A DNA stretch of 7,011 nucleotides from Flavobacteriales bacterium (GTDB lineage Bacteria > Bacteroidota > Bacteroidia > Flavobacteriales_D > Parvicellaceae), in NCBI GenBank assembly GCA_027047735.1, contig JALTUD010000203.1, forward strand, positions 1 through 7,011. Reading direction: 5' to 3'. The notes below the pieces were generated by a model, which saw only the letters and a program-made list of their open reading frames with translations, had not been told where the DNA came from and did no database searches. Made by a program: the position numbers and the translations under genes. Positions 1 through 6,811 of this stretch are shown here, in pieces (position 1 is the first letter of the stretch; every line of letters begins with the position of its first letter).

Positions 1-1
1 A

Positions 2-1402
2 GCAACATGGCAATGGTACTCCGGTTCGTGTGGTAGTAATCCCGTGGGAAGTGGTAATTCAATAAGTGTCGCTCCTAGTGCTACAACAACCTATTATGTG
101 CGAGGTGAAGGTAATTGTGGTAATTCTGCTTGTGTCAACATAACGATAGATGTCGGGGCGGGAGTAGATGCTCCTACGGCAGCTAATGTTTCTTCCGATA
201 ATATTTGCCCTGGAGTAACAACAACACTAACCGTAACAGGTTCTACATTGCCGAGTGATTATACATGGGTATGGTACACAGGAGCTTGTGGAGCAGTACC
301 TATTGGTGTGGGAACAAGTATCGATGTAACTCCGACTTCTACTGAAACTTATTTTGTTCGTGCAGTTGGAACGTGTGGAGCAACATCATGTCAAAGTATT
401 ACTGTAAATGTTCAAAGTGGGAGCGTAGCGGCAACAGGAATACAAGTATCGAACAACAATTTCTGTCAAGGAGAAACAACGACATTAACCGTAGTCGGAG
501 GAAATTTAGTGTCGGGAGCCGATTGGGTGTGGTACGAAAACAGCTGCGGAGGTAGTCCGCCGGTAGGAACAGGAACAAGTGTAACACTTAATCCCAATAA
601 TTCAGCTACCTATTATGTAAGAGCCGAAGGAGGTACGTGTGGAAGTACCGAATGTGCAAGTGCTTTTGTAAGTGTAATTGAAACAATTGTACATTGTAAT
701 CCGTTTGATACGCTCTGCGGAATAGGATTGCCGTTTGCTTTGGAAGGAGGAGAACCTGATGGAGGAGTCTATTCAGGAACAGGAATAGCAAATGGAATTT
801 TCAATCCGGAGGTTGCGGGAGTTGGCACGCATACAATTACTTATACCTATACTTCTCCAATTAGTGGTTGTACCAATTCTGTTGATAAAGAGATTGTTAT
901 AAAGCCGTCCGACTTAACCGCAACAATAGTGACAGAAGAATTTCCTTGTTCACAAGGAGGAATAACATTAAGTGTCTTGGCTAAAAACAATAAGGGATTT
1001 TTAGATTACTTGTGGTCGAACGGTTCTTATGAAGAAAGTATCAATTTTGTGGAAGCAGGGACATATTCCGTGCAAATCAGAGACGACGAAGGTTGTGTAG
1101 CTAAATCCGATGAAGTATTAATCACCGATGAAATGGAATGTATCGATATTCCTAACACCTTTACACCAAACGGGGACGGAAAAAATGATACATGGAACCT
1201 TGATTTTACCGATTATGAAAGTGCCTCGCTAACCGTATTTTCCAAATGGGGAAGAGAAGTCTATAAAACATCTTCTTTAGAAATCCATTGGAATGGAACA
1301 ACAGCATCGGGAACTCATTTGCCTGCAGGTGTTTATTACTATGTATTGGAACTAAACGGTGGTGAAAGGAAACAAAACGGAACAATAACATTATTGCGAT
1401 GA
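2..1402 (+). CDS. Ig-like-repeat surface protein with type B T9SS C-terminal signal (5' end missing)
   Basis: The frame is open from the first bases of the window, so this is the C-terminal 466 residues of a longer protein; the ATG at 44 is internal. Modules in order: three 86-residue Ig-like repeats (first one incomplete), with equivalent Trp codons at 8, 266 and 524 and recurring 'TTTLTV', 'WxWY', 'GTS', 'TYYVR' and Cys residues; a 'YSGTGI...FNPEVAGVGTHTITYTY' module at about 683-910; an SprB-repeat-like module ('YLWSNG', 'AGTYSVQI', 'DDEGC') at 911-1140; and a terminal domain from 1142 ('IPNTFTPNGDGKNDTW', 'FSKWGREVY', 'PAGVYYYVLEL', 'GTITLLR'). The last is the gliding-motility-associated type B signal known to direct export through the type IX system. 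The protein is probably cell-surface or released and adhesin-like; its ligand is unknown. The stop overlaps the next start by 4 bases, which suggests translational coupling to the PorP/SprF gene. Confidence 0.93.
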   Translation, partial: ATWQWYSGSCGSNPVGSGNSISVAPSATTTYYVRGEGNCGNSACVNITIDVGAGVDAPTAANVSSDNICPGVTTTLTVTGSTLPSDYTWVWYTGACGAVPIGVGTSIDVTPTSTETYFVRAVGTCGATSCQSITVNVQSGSVAATGIQVSNNNFCQGETTTLTVVGGNLVSGADWVWYENSCGGSPPVGTGTSVTLNPNNSATYYVRAEGGTCGSTECASAFVSVIETIVHCNPFDTLCGIGLPFALEGGEPDGGVYSGTGIANGIFNPEVAGVGTHTITYTYTSPISGCTNSVDKEIVIKPSDLTATIVTEEFPCSQGGITLSVLAKNNKGFLDYLWSNGSYEESINFVEAGTYSVQIRDDEGCVAKSDEVLITDEMECIDIPNTFTPNGDGKNDTWNLDFTDYESASLTVFSKWGREVYKTSSLEIHWNGTTASGTHLPAGVYYYVLELNGGERKQNGTITLLR

Positions 1403-2364
1403 CGAAAAACAAATTCTTCATATTGACAATGTTATTGATAAGCCTTAGCTGTAAACAGCAAAGCTATGCCCAGCAAATCGTAATGAATAGCCAATACATG
1501 ATTAACAGCTTTGTCCTAAATCCGGCCGTAGCAGGAACAAAAACTTACGCTCCGTTAGTGTTAAGTGCACGTCGTCAATGGATGGGGATACGAGAAGCTC
1601 CGGTAGCACAGCATCTTTCTTATCATACCTCCATTAATAAATATTTAGGAATCGGCGGAGCAATTTTTAATGATGTTGCCGGTCCGGCAAGAAGAACAGG
1701 ATTACTGGTAGCACTTTCAACGCAAGTAGAAACATCAAAATACGACCGAATCTCATTTGGTTTAGCAACTTCAATGAGCCAGTATATGATAAAGAAACAG
1801 TATTTAATTACGGAAGAAGACAACGATAATACTGTGCTGAATTATACATCCAACAGGCTCATTCCGGACGTAGCATTCGGAATAAAATTCTATGGAGACC
1901 GCTATCAAGTAGGATTTTCAGGATTTAATATCATACAATCAAAAGTCGATTTAACCGATGTTATGACCTCTGTAACCAATAAGCTCGAGCGAACGTTTTA
2001 TCTAAACGGAAGTTACATTATCCCCCTTGGGAAACACAGCCCTCTAATCACATTAGAACCGTCAGCCGTTCTACGCTATATGTTTACTGCTCCCCTGCAA
2101 TTTGACGTAAACCTAAGAGCTATATACAACAAAAGACTTTGGGCGGGCGTATCCTATCGCTTTAAAGACGCAACAGCACTAATGGTCGGATTCTCTACTT
2201 CAAAAATAGGAATCAGTTACTCCTACGATATCAGTATGTCCGGTTTGTCAAAGTACAATTCAGGTTCACACGAGGTAACATTAACCCTGCGTCACAAAAA
2301 CAAAAGAGGAAACTTTCCTGCAGGAGGTCAACGTTTTAATACGTATGATTGTCCGACTTTTTAA
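1399..2364 (+). CDS. PorP/SprF family type IX secretion system outer-membrane protein
   Basis: The 321-residue protein has a signal peptide (residues 1-24, cleavage likely at SYA|QQ), then the family's N-terminal pattern 'QYMINSFVLNPAVAG' followed by 'SARRQWMGI' and 'FNDVAG'. The rest alternates short hydrophobic and polar stretches as expected of an outer-membrane beta-barrel, and length is normal for PorP/SprF. In Flavobacterium johnsoniae, SprF is needed for secretion or attachment of the type B adhesin SprB; the equivalent role here, for the protein encoded just upstream, is inferred from the ATGA overlap of stop and start. Cys18 lies in the signal peptide, but the residues before it (SLS) fit a lipobox poorly, so I favour ordinary signal peptidase cleavage. 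The protein ends in an 'RFNTYDCPTF' tail with one Cys. Start ATG 1399 is the only one that retains the signal peptide. Confidence 0.92.
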   Translation: MTKNKFFILTMLLISLSCKQQSYAQQIVMNSQYMINSFVLNPAVAGTKTYAPLVLSARRQWMGIREAPVAQHLSYHTSINKYLGIGGAIFNDVAGPARRTGLLVALSTQVETSKYDRISFGLATSMSQYMIKKQYLITEEDNDNTVLNYTSNRLIPDVAFGIKFYGDRYQVGFSGFNIIQSKVDLTDVMTSVTNKLERTFYLNGSYIIPLGKHSPLITLEPSAVLRYMFTAPLQFDVNLRAIYNKRLWAGVSYRFKDATALMVGFSTSKIGISYSYDISMSGLSKYNSGSHEVTLTLRHKNKRGNFPAGGQRFNTYDCPTF

Positions 2365-2377
2365 TGAGAATGATTTG

Positions 2378-2522
2378 GGTGTTCCCATTACGACATAAAA
2401 AAGCAGTTCCGTTGCACTCCACTACTTTTTAACGCCGTAATGGTCGGGCTATCCGCTATATCTTTTGCCCTCCAAAAGGAGGGAGGGCAAAAGGATGCCG
2501 CTTCTATCCCTAACACGGGGCA
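2378..2522. repeat. Structured intergenic repeat element, possible 3' processing or termination site
   Basis: This non-coding stretch directly downstream of the first PorP/SprF gene is built from nested inverted repeats: 8-bp arms at 2385-2392 and 2436-2443; an imperfect 9-bp stem 2398-2406 / 2422-2430 ending in five T; and a perfect 12-bp stem at 2462-2473 / 2482-2493. It ends in TATCCCTAACACGGGGCA. The segments 'GGTCGGGCTATCCGC', 'TATATCTTTTG' and 'CAAAAGGATGCCGCTTC' resemble, from memory only, a dispersed intergenic element common in Flavobacteriia; this could not be searched. It may stabilise or terminate the upstream transcript, or be a passive mobile repeat. No protein frame is evident. 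Confidence 0.6.
2462..2493. repeat. Perfect 12-bp stem-loop inside the structured repeat
   Basis: CTTTTGCCCTCC (2462-2473) is the exact reverse complement of GGAGGGCAAAAG (2482-2493), with an 8-base loop. The stem is strong, with seven G-C pairs at the loop end and an A/T-rich base. The bases after it on either strand are not a T-run, so it is not a textbook intrinsic terminator, though it could act as a transcript 3'-end stabiliser. Confidence 0.75.
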
Positions 2523-2747
2523 GGTAAGTGCAAAGAAAATGGAATTTAGTTTTCTTAGACGATGAAAAATAAATTTGCATAGCCCCAGCTATGGAAATTT
2601 ATTTTGAAGAAGTTATTTACAGTTTGTGTATAAAAGTGAAATGAAAAGAACTAATTTTTAACTTATAGACAAATTGTAATTAACTTCTAACAAGTATAAG
2701 GAAAATAAAAACATTTTATTGTGCTTAGATGCCCCGTGTTAGGGATA
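2505..2747. repeat. 243-bp unit bounded by 18-bp perfect inverted repeats
   Basis: TATCCCTAACACGGGGCA at 2505-2522 is the exact reverse complement of the 18 bases at 2730-2747. The arms enclose 207 bp that contain repeat copy 1 (2533-2640) and AT-rich sequence with no gene. The layout is like a miniature inverted-repeat element, but no flanking target duplication was recognised and no transposase is encoded here. The right arm overlaps a local hairpin (2736-2760), so the two pairings exclude each other. Confidence 0.7.
2533..2640 (+). repeat. 108-bp dispersed repeat, copy 1 (direct orientation)
   Basis: This segment is about 84% identical by hand alignment (16 mismatches, one gap) to the reverse complement of 6812-6920, including an exact 25-base match at 2602-2626. 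It contains a small stem-loop, CATAGC / GCTATG (2578-2583 / 2588-2593), with loop CCCA. In one frame, codons 2576-2626 read CIAPAMEIYFEEVIYSL, and an in-frame TAA sits just upstream, so it is not an intact gene here. Its function is unrecognised; it may be a decayed short coding sequence or a structured RNA element. Confidence 0.8.
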
Positions 2748-2760
2748 CGCTCCCTAACAC
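2736..2760. repeat. GTGTTAGGGA hairpin
   Basis: GTGTTAGGGA (2736-2745) and TCCCTAACAC (2751-2760) form a perfect 10-bp stem with a 5-base loop. The same core recurs at 2507-2516 and at the window end (6989-7009). It lies about 100 bases before the PKD-protein gene, in a position to be upstream of, or within, that operon's leader. No T-run follows it. Confidence 0.75.
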
Positions 2761-2856
2761 AGACACTGAAGAATTATCAATACAAAAAACCACGGGAATT
2801 ATTCTACAAGCAACCAAAAATAATTAACTTCGTCCTTTATAAAAATAAATCTACAT

Positions 2857-5358
2857 ATGAAGAAGTATCTTTTAATATTGAATATACTGTTTATAAGTTT
2901 GGTCTCGTTGGGGCAGAATCTTGTTCCTAATCCTAGTTTCGAAACAATAAGTAACTGTAACGATACCGTTTCTCCTAGTGTAACCACTAGTAAAATCACT
3001 CCATGGATAATCCCGACAGATGGTTCAGCTGATTCTTTTCATTCTTCTTGTGGTTCAGGTTGTATGGGAACGTCAACTCCGTGTAATATCATATCTTATC
3101 AGCCTACACATTCAGGGGTTGGTTATGCCGGTTTAATAGCAGCATCAGGAGCTTTTGGAACGATTGATAACAATAGAGAATATTTACAGGTTCAACTTAC
3201 TTCTCCTTTGACAGCAGGACAAGATTATTGTGTGGAGTTTTATGCTTCTTTAGCAGCTAACCCTGCTGCGGTTATTATTGCAATTAATTCACTTGGAGCA
3301 TATTTGTCTTCTACCCCCGTTACAGCTAGTGGAACCAATCCCCTTAATGTAACTCCTCAGGTTGTTTCTAGTTCCTATGTAACTGACACGGTAGGCTGGA
3401 CATTGATTCAGTCCACTTTCACGGCAACCGGAGGGGAACAGTATATAACAATAGGGAATTTTAATGATGCTAGTTCTACTTCTACACAAACCGTTTATTC
3501 TCCCCAACCTAGTGGGCCAATGTTAAGTTATTATTTTATTGATGATGTTTCTGTTACTTCCGGAGCTTGTTCATCTTCACCGGCTTGTGATTCTACCATA
3601 AACCCTTTCGGACCTTTTTGTTCTACTGATGCTCCAAGTAACTTAACGGCGGTAACACCTAATGGAACATGGAGCGGAACAGGAATTACCGATGCTAATG
3701 CAGGAACATTTGACCCTGCTACCGCAGGTATCGGGACGCATCAAATTACTTATACGGCACCATGTGGTTCATCCAATACTATAGATGTGGTTGTAAATGA
3801 TTGTTCCACTATTACGGCTAGTTTCACAGCCTCAAACACTAACTTATGTGTTGCCGACTGTATCAGTTTTACCAATACAAGTTCCGGCGTTGGTAATAGT
3901 GCAACGTACAGTTGGTCATTTGCAGGAGCAACTCCAAGTACTTCAACCGATGCAAATCCTACCAATATTTGTTATCCTGCGGCAGGGACTTATGATGTTA
4001 CGTTAACCGTTACGGAAAACGGAAATACCGATGATTCGGTGATGACGGGGTATATTACCGTTGTTTCTTGTTCAACACCAATAATAGATTTTACACCTTC
4101 GGATGATACTATTTGTCAAACCAATTGTATCACGTTTACCAACAATAGTGGAGGTGGTTCAATCGGTAACTTTGCATGGAGTTTTACAGGTGGAACACCA
4201 TCTAGTTCTTTAGGAGCAAATCCGCCACAAGTTTGTTATGATACTCCGGGTAATTATACTGTTACGCTGGTTGCGGTTGACGCCTCAAACAATGTGTTAG
4301 GGCAAAAGGATACAACCATAGTTGTCGAATCTTGTCCCTTGCCAACAGCTAATTTCACCGTTAATAATCCTAATATCTGCGAAGAAGGATGTGTAAGTTT
4401 CACAGACCAGAGTTTCGGAATGGTGGGGACTGCAAGCTACGAATGGCAATTCCCAGGGGCAAATACAACAACAAGTAACGCTCAGAATCCAACGGGAATT
4501 TGTTACACCAATATAGGAACTTATGACGTTACATTAAGCGTAACCGACAATAACGGGACAGCTACAATAACAATAACCGACGCGGTAGTTGTTAGTGAGT
4601 GTGATCCGCCTGTTCCGGCGTTTACATTGCCGAGTAATGTAATCTGTACAGGGCAATGCCTTAATTTCACCAATGAAAGCACAAACGCAGATTCTTACGA
4701 ATGGATTTTTGAGGGAGGCTTTCCGGGTGGTTCAACCGATGAAAATCCAACCAATATTTGTTTTGAGTCAGAGGGAACGTTTGACATTCAATTGATTGCT
4801 TTTAATACGTTAACTTCCGATACGCTTCATCAAACGCTGACGGTTGCTCAGCCTCCTTCTGTAACGGCTAGTGATGACGTTACAATATTTGAAGGAACAA
4901 ACACCTTATTAACAGTTGAAACCGATGGTAGCACTTATCTATGGAGTCCCTCAGAAACTTTATCTTGCGATGACTGTATGTCAACGGTTGCAGAACCTGA
5001 TTCTACTACCTTGTACACAATAACAGTTACTGCAGATAACGGTTGTGCAGTAACCGATAGTGTGTTGGTTACAGTTGTTGAGGTAACGGCAATTGGAGTT
5101 CCTTCAGCTTTTTCTCCAAATGGAGACAAAGTGAACGATGTTCTGTATGTAGAAGGGGCGGGTATAGAAAAAATGAACTTTATCGTCTATAACCGATACG
5201 GAGAAAAAATATTTGAATCGAGTAAAAAATCCTTTGGTTGGGATGGTAAGTACAAGGGAAAACCCGAAAACCCGGGAGTTTTTGTCTATACGTTGGAATA
5301 TGTATTAAGAAATGGCGAAACAGGAGTCTTAAAAGGAAACGTAACACTTGTTAAGTAA
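2857..5358 (+). CDS. Secreted PKD-repeat protein with type B T9SS C-terminal signal
   Basis: This is a complete 833-residue protein. Residues 1-19 form a signal peptide (cleavage near SLG|QN). Residues 21-235 begin 'NLVPNPSFE', typical of a jelly-roll or carbohydrate-binding-like N-terminal domain in Bacteroidota surface proteins; a sugar ligand is not shown. Residues 240-315 hold the 'GTWSGTGI...AGTFDPATAGIGTHQITYT' module shared with the upstream cargo. Four PKD domains follow (about 318-405, 406-493, 495-582, 584-664), each with an aromatic 'W.F' core, 'NPxxxCY/F' and 'G.[YF]...L' strands plus a CxxxC pair. An Ig-like segment ('YLWSPSETLSCDDC', 'TTLYTITVTADNGC') spans 666-745. From 747 comes the type B signal ('VPSAFSPNGDKVND', 'VYNRYGEKIFES', 'FVYTLEYV', 'GNVTLVK'). 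It is probably an exported adhesin or structural surface protein. The start is fixed by the signal peptide; the leader is A/T-rich without a Shine-Dalgarno site. Confidence 0.94.
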   Translation: MKKYLLILNILFISLVSLGQNLVPNPSFETISNCNDTVSPSVTTSKITPWIIPTDGSADSFHSSCGSGCMGTSTPCNIISYQPTHSGVGYAGLIAASGAFGTIDNNREYLQVQLTSPLTAGQDYCVEFYASLAANPAAVIIAINSLGAYLSSTPVTASGTNPLNVTPQVVSSSYVTDTVGWTLIQSTFTATGGEQYITIGNFNDASSTSTQTVYSPQPSGPMLSYYFIDDVSVTSGACSSSPACDSTINPFGPFCSTDAPSNLTAVTPNGTWSGTGITDANAGTFDPATAGIGTHQITYTAPCGSSNTIDVVVNDCSTITASFTASNTNLCVADCISFTNTSSGVGNSATYSWSFAGATPSTSTDANPTNICYPAAGTYDVTLTVTENGNTDDSVMTGYITVVSCSTPIIDFTPSDDTICQTNCITFTNNSGGGSIGNFAWSFTGGTPSSSLGANPPQVCYDTPGNYTVTLVAVDASNNVLGQKDTTIVVESCPLPTANFTVNNPNICEEGCVSFTDQSFGMVGTASYEWQFPGANTTTSNAQNPTGICYTNIGTYDVTLSVTDNNGTATITITDAVVVSECDPPVPAFTLPSNVICTGQCLNFTNESTNADSYEWIFEGGFPGGSTDENPTNICFESEGTFDIQLIAFNTLTSDTLHQTLTVAQPPSVTASDDVTIFEGTNTLLTVETDGSTYLWSPSETLSCDDCMSTVAEPDSTTLYTITVTADNGCAVTDSVLVTVVEVTAIGVPSAFSPNGDKVNDVLYVEGAGIEKMNFIVYNRYGEKIFESSKKSFGWDGKYKGKPENPGVFVYTLEYVLRNGETGVLKGNVTLVK

Positions 5359-5365
5359 AATAGTA

Positions 5366-6373
5366 ATGAAAGGAATAATAATATTTTTATGGGTGTTGTT
5401 CATTTGTTTAGGACAAGTTGACGCACAACAAGATAGGCACTTTAGTATGTTTAATGCTTCTCCTATAATGCTAAATCCGGGGGCGGCAGGTCTTTTTCCC
5501 GGAAATGTGCAATTGTTTACGAATTATAGAAATCAATGGTCGTCTATTTCGCCTAATTTATTTACAACTACGTCGGGAACTGTAGATGCAAAATTTTACA
5601 AAAAGGAAGGTTATTATTTTGCAGGAGGGTTAAATTTCTTTAACGATGTTGCAGGTGCCAGCTTAATGAAAACAGGTGTATATAATTTAAGTTTGAGTTA
5701 TGGTATAGAGGTCAATGAAAACCAATATTTAGCTTTTGGTGTTCAGCCTTCGTACTTTCAACGTTCAATGGAAATGGGGACGCTGACTTGGGGAAATCAA
5801 TGGACAGGAGAGCAGTTCAATATTTTACAATCATCCGGGGAAGCTAAATTTGCCCAAAGCATAAGTAAATTTGATTTGAATACCGGAGTGTATTACTACG
5901 GGCAAGTTCAAGATAATATTCTAATTTCTATCGGAGGTTCTGTCCATCACGTAACCAGGCCGAATGTTGGTTTGTTTACAACAGACGAGAAATTATATAG
6001 GAAATATTTAGTGAACGCTTATATGGAATATGGAGTAAGTCATACCAAATTTTATATTGACCCGAGTATGTATGCTTTTTTTCAAGGACCTAACAAGTCA
6101 ATTGCCGTGGGTACGGATTTTAAATATATGATAAAGGAAAGTTCTAAATATACTGGTTATTATGATGAAACATCATTCTTAGTAGGTATGTATTATCGTT
6201 CAAATGATTCATTCTATACTAAAGTTGGATTTAATTGGAGCGGTTTTTCTTTTGGAGCAGCTTACGATATAAACATTTCCTCTCTTTCTATTGCAACCAA
6301 TGGCTTAGGGGGAATGGAATTTTTCCTTCGTTACAGGATTGGTTTTAAGGGACGTTATAGTGGATTTAAGTAA
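5366..6373 (+). CDS. PorP/SprF family type IX secretion system outer-membrane protein (second copy)
   Basis: The protein has 335 residues from ATG 5366. Residues 1-20 are a signal peptide ending VDA|QQ. Then come the family motifs 'FSMFNASPIMLNPGAAG', 'NYRNQWSSI' and 'FFNDVAG', and beta-barrel-like alternation up to a C-terminal 'FFLRYRIGF' strand. It shares LNPxxAG, RxQW and FNDVAG with the first PorP/SprF protein but is otherwise clearly diverged, as expected if each serves its own cargo. It starts 7 bases after the PKD protein's stop, so co-transcription is likely, and it is the probable outer-membrane partner for that cargo (inference from the SprB/SprF pairing). A TTG at 5348 would add six residues and overlap the upstream gene; it is less likely because the ATG starts an ordinary signal peptide. 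Confidence 0.92.
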   Translation: MKGIIIFLWVLFICLGQVDAQQDRHFSMFNASPIMLNPGAAGLFPGNVQLFTNYRNQWSSISPNLFTTTSGTVDAKFYKKEGYYFAGGLNFFNDVAGASLMKTGVYNLSLSYGIEVNENQYLAFGVQPSYFQRSMEMGTLTWGNQWTGEQFNILQSSGEAKFAQSISKFDLNTGVYYYGQVQDNILISIGGSVHHVTRPNVGLFTTDEKLYRKYLVNAYMEYGVSHTKFYIDPSMYAFFQGPNKSIAVGTDFKYMIKESSKYTGYYDETSFLVGMYYRSNDSFYTKVGFNWSGFSFGAAYDINISSLSIATNGLGGMEFFLRYRIGFKGRYSGFK

Positions 6374-6376
6374 GGT

Positions 6377-6805
6377 ATGTACTCAAAAGTTTTTTTTCGT
6401 TTGATTTTATTATTTTTATTGTTGGTTTCTGTTTCGCCTTTTTATGGAGGAACAGACTATTTTTCTCAAAATGATACTCATCCAATACACGTTGTTTCGG
6501 TTGCGAAACCAAGTTTGGATACTTTACCTGTTAAGATTTATGTTTCGTTTACGATAGGAACACAAGGAGAGATATACAATATTAAAGTAGTCAAGGTAAA
6601 GTGTGTGTCTTGTGGGGCTAAAAAGAGTAAAGAAGAAAAGGAAATGATAAAACAACTAAAAAAAGAGAGTGTTAGATTAGTAAAGAATATGCAGAATTGG
6701 GAGCCTCGTGATACTCCGGTTAGGTATATTTTGCCTATTAGCTTTGTATATAAAGACGGGTACTCTTCTCCTGTTCATTTAGATCAAAGTTATTTTATGA
6801 ATTAA
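6377..6805 (+). CDS. Small exported protein with TonB C-terminal-like domain
   Basis: The protein has 142 residues and a hydrophobic N-terminus (about 5-21) that is a signal peptide or membrane anchor. Residues about 50-126 resemble the TonB C-terminal fold: 'VKIYVSFTIGTQGEIYNIKVV', a charged helix ending 'ESVRLVKNMQNWEP', then 'VRYILPISFVYK', which mirrors the family's 'VxFxIxxxGxI', 'xxMPxWxPG' and 'YxxPIxF' pattern. There is no proline-rich periplasm-spanning linker, so it is not a full TonB. The middle carries a lysine-rich insertion with Cys76-x-x-Cys79. It follows the second PorP/SprF gene by 3 bases and is therefore probably the last gene of the operon. It may interact with periplasmic or outer-membrane parts of the system, but no specific function can be given. 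Confidence 0.8.
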   Translation: MYSKVFFRLILLFLLLVSVSPFYGGTDYFSQNDTHPIHVVSVAKPSLDTLPVKIYVSFTIGTQGEIYNIKVVKVKCVSCGAKKSKEEKEMIKQLKKESVRLVKNMQNWEPRDTPVRYILPISFVYKDGYSSPVHLDQSYFMN

Positions 6806-6811
6806 TCTAAA

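Noticed and set aside
1206..1421. Minus-strand open frame across the end of the first cargo gene
   Set aside because: It lies opposite two well-supported genes and has no recognisable protein features; other antisense frames within 399-791, 1623-1823, 2799-2999, 3289-3507, 3750-3965 and 4935-5129 were dropped for the same reason.
1438..1470. Lipoprotein signal in the first PorP/SprF protein (Cys18)
   Set aside because: The residues before the Cys do not match a lipobox, while SYA|QQ fits ordinary cleavage and PorP/SprF proteins are barrels.
2505..2760. CRISPR array or IS element
   Set aside because: There are no regularly spaced direct repeats with spacers and no transposase frame; only inverted repeats and dispersed copies are present.
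2641..2856. Bacteroidota-type promoter (TTG ... TAnnTTTG) before the PKD operon
   Set aside because: TAAATTTG at 2570-2577 has no suitably spaced TTG and is not conserved in the second repeat copy; TAACTTCG at 2825-2832 is one mismatch off and also lacks the -33 element. A promoter is expected here, but none can be placed convincingly.
2721..2930. Plus-strand open frame starting at GTG 2721
   Set aside because: It is made of the repeat and intergenic sequence, then runs out of frame into the signal-peptide region of the PKD gene; no protein features support it.
5348..5365. TTG 5348 as start of the second PorP/SprF protein
   Set aside because: ATG 5366 in the same frame begins a normal signal peptide and avoids overlap with the upstream coding region.
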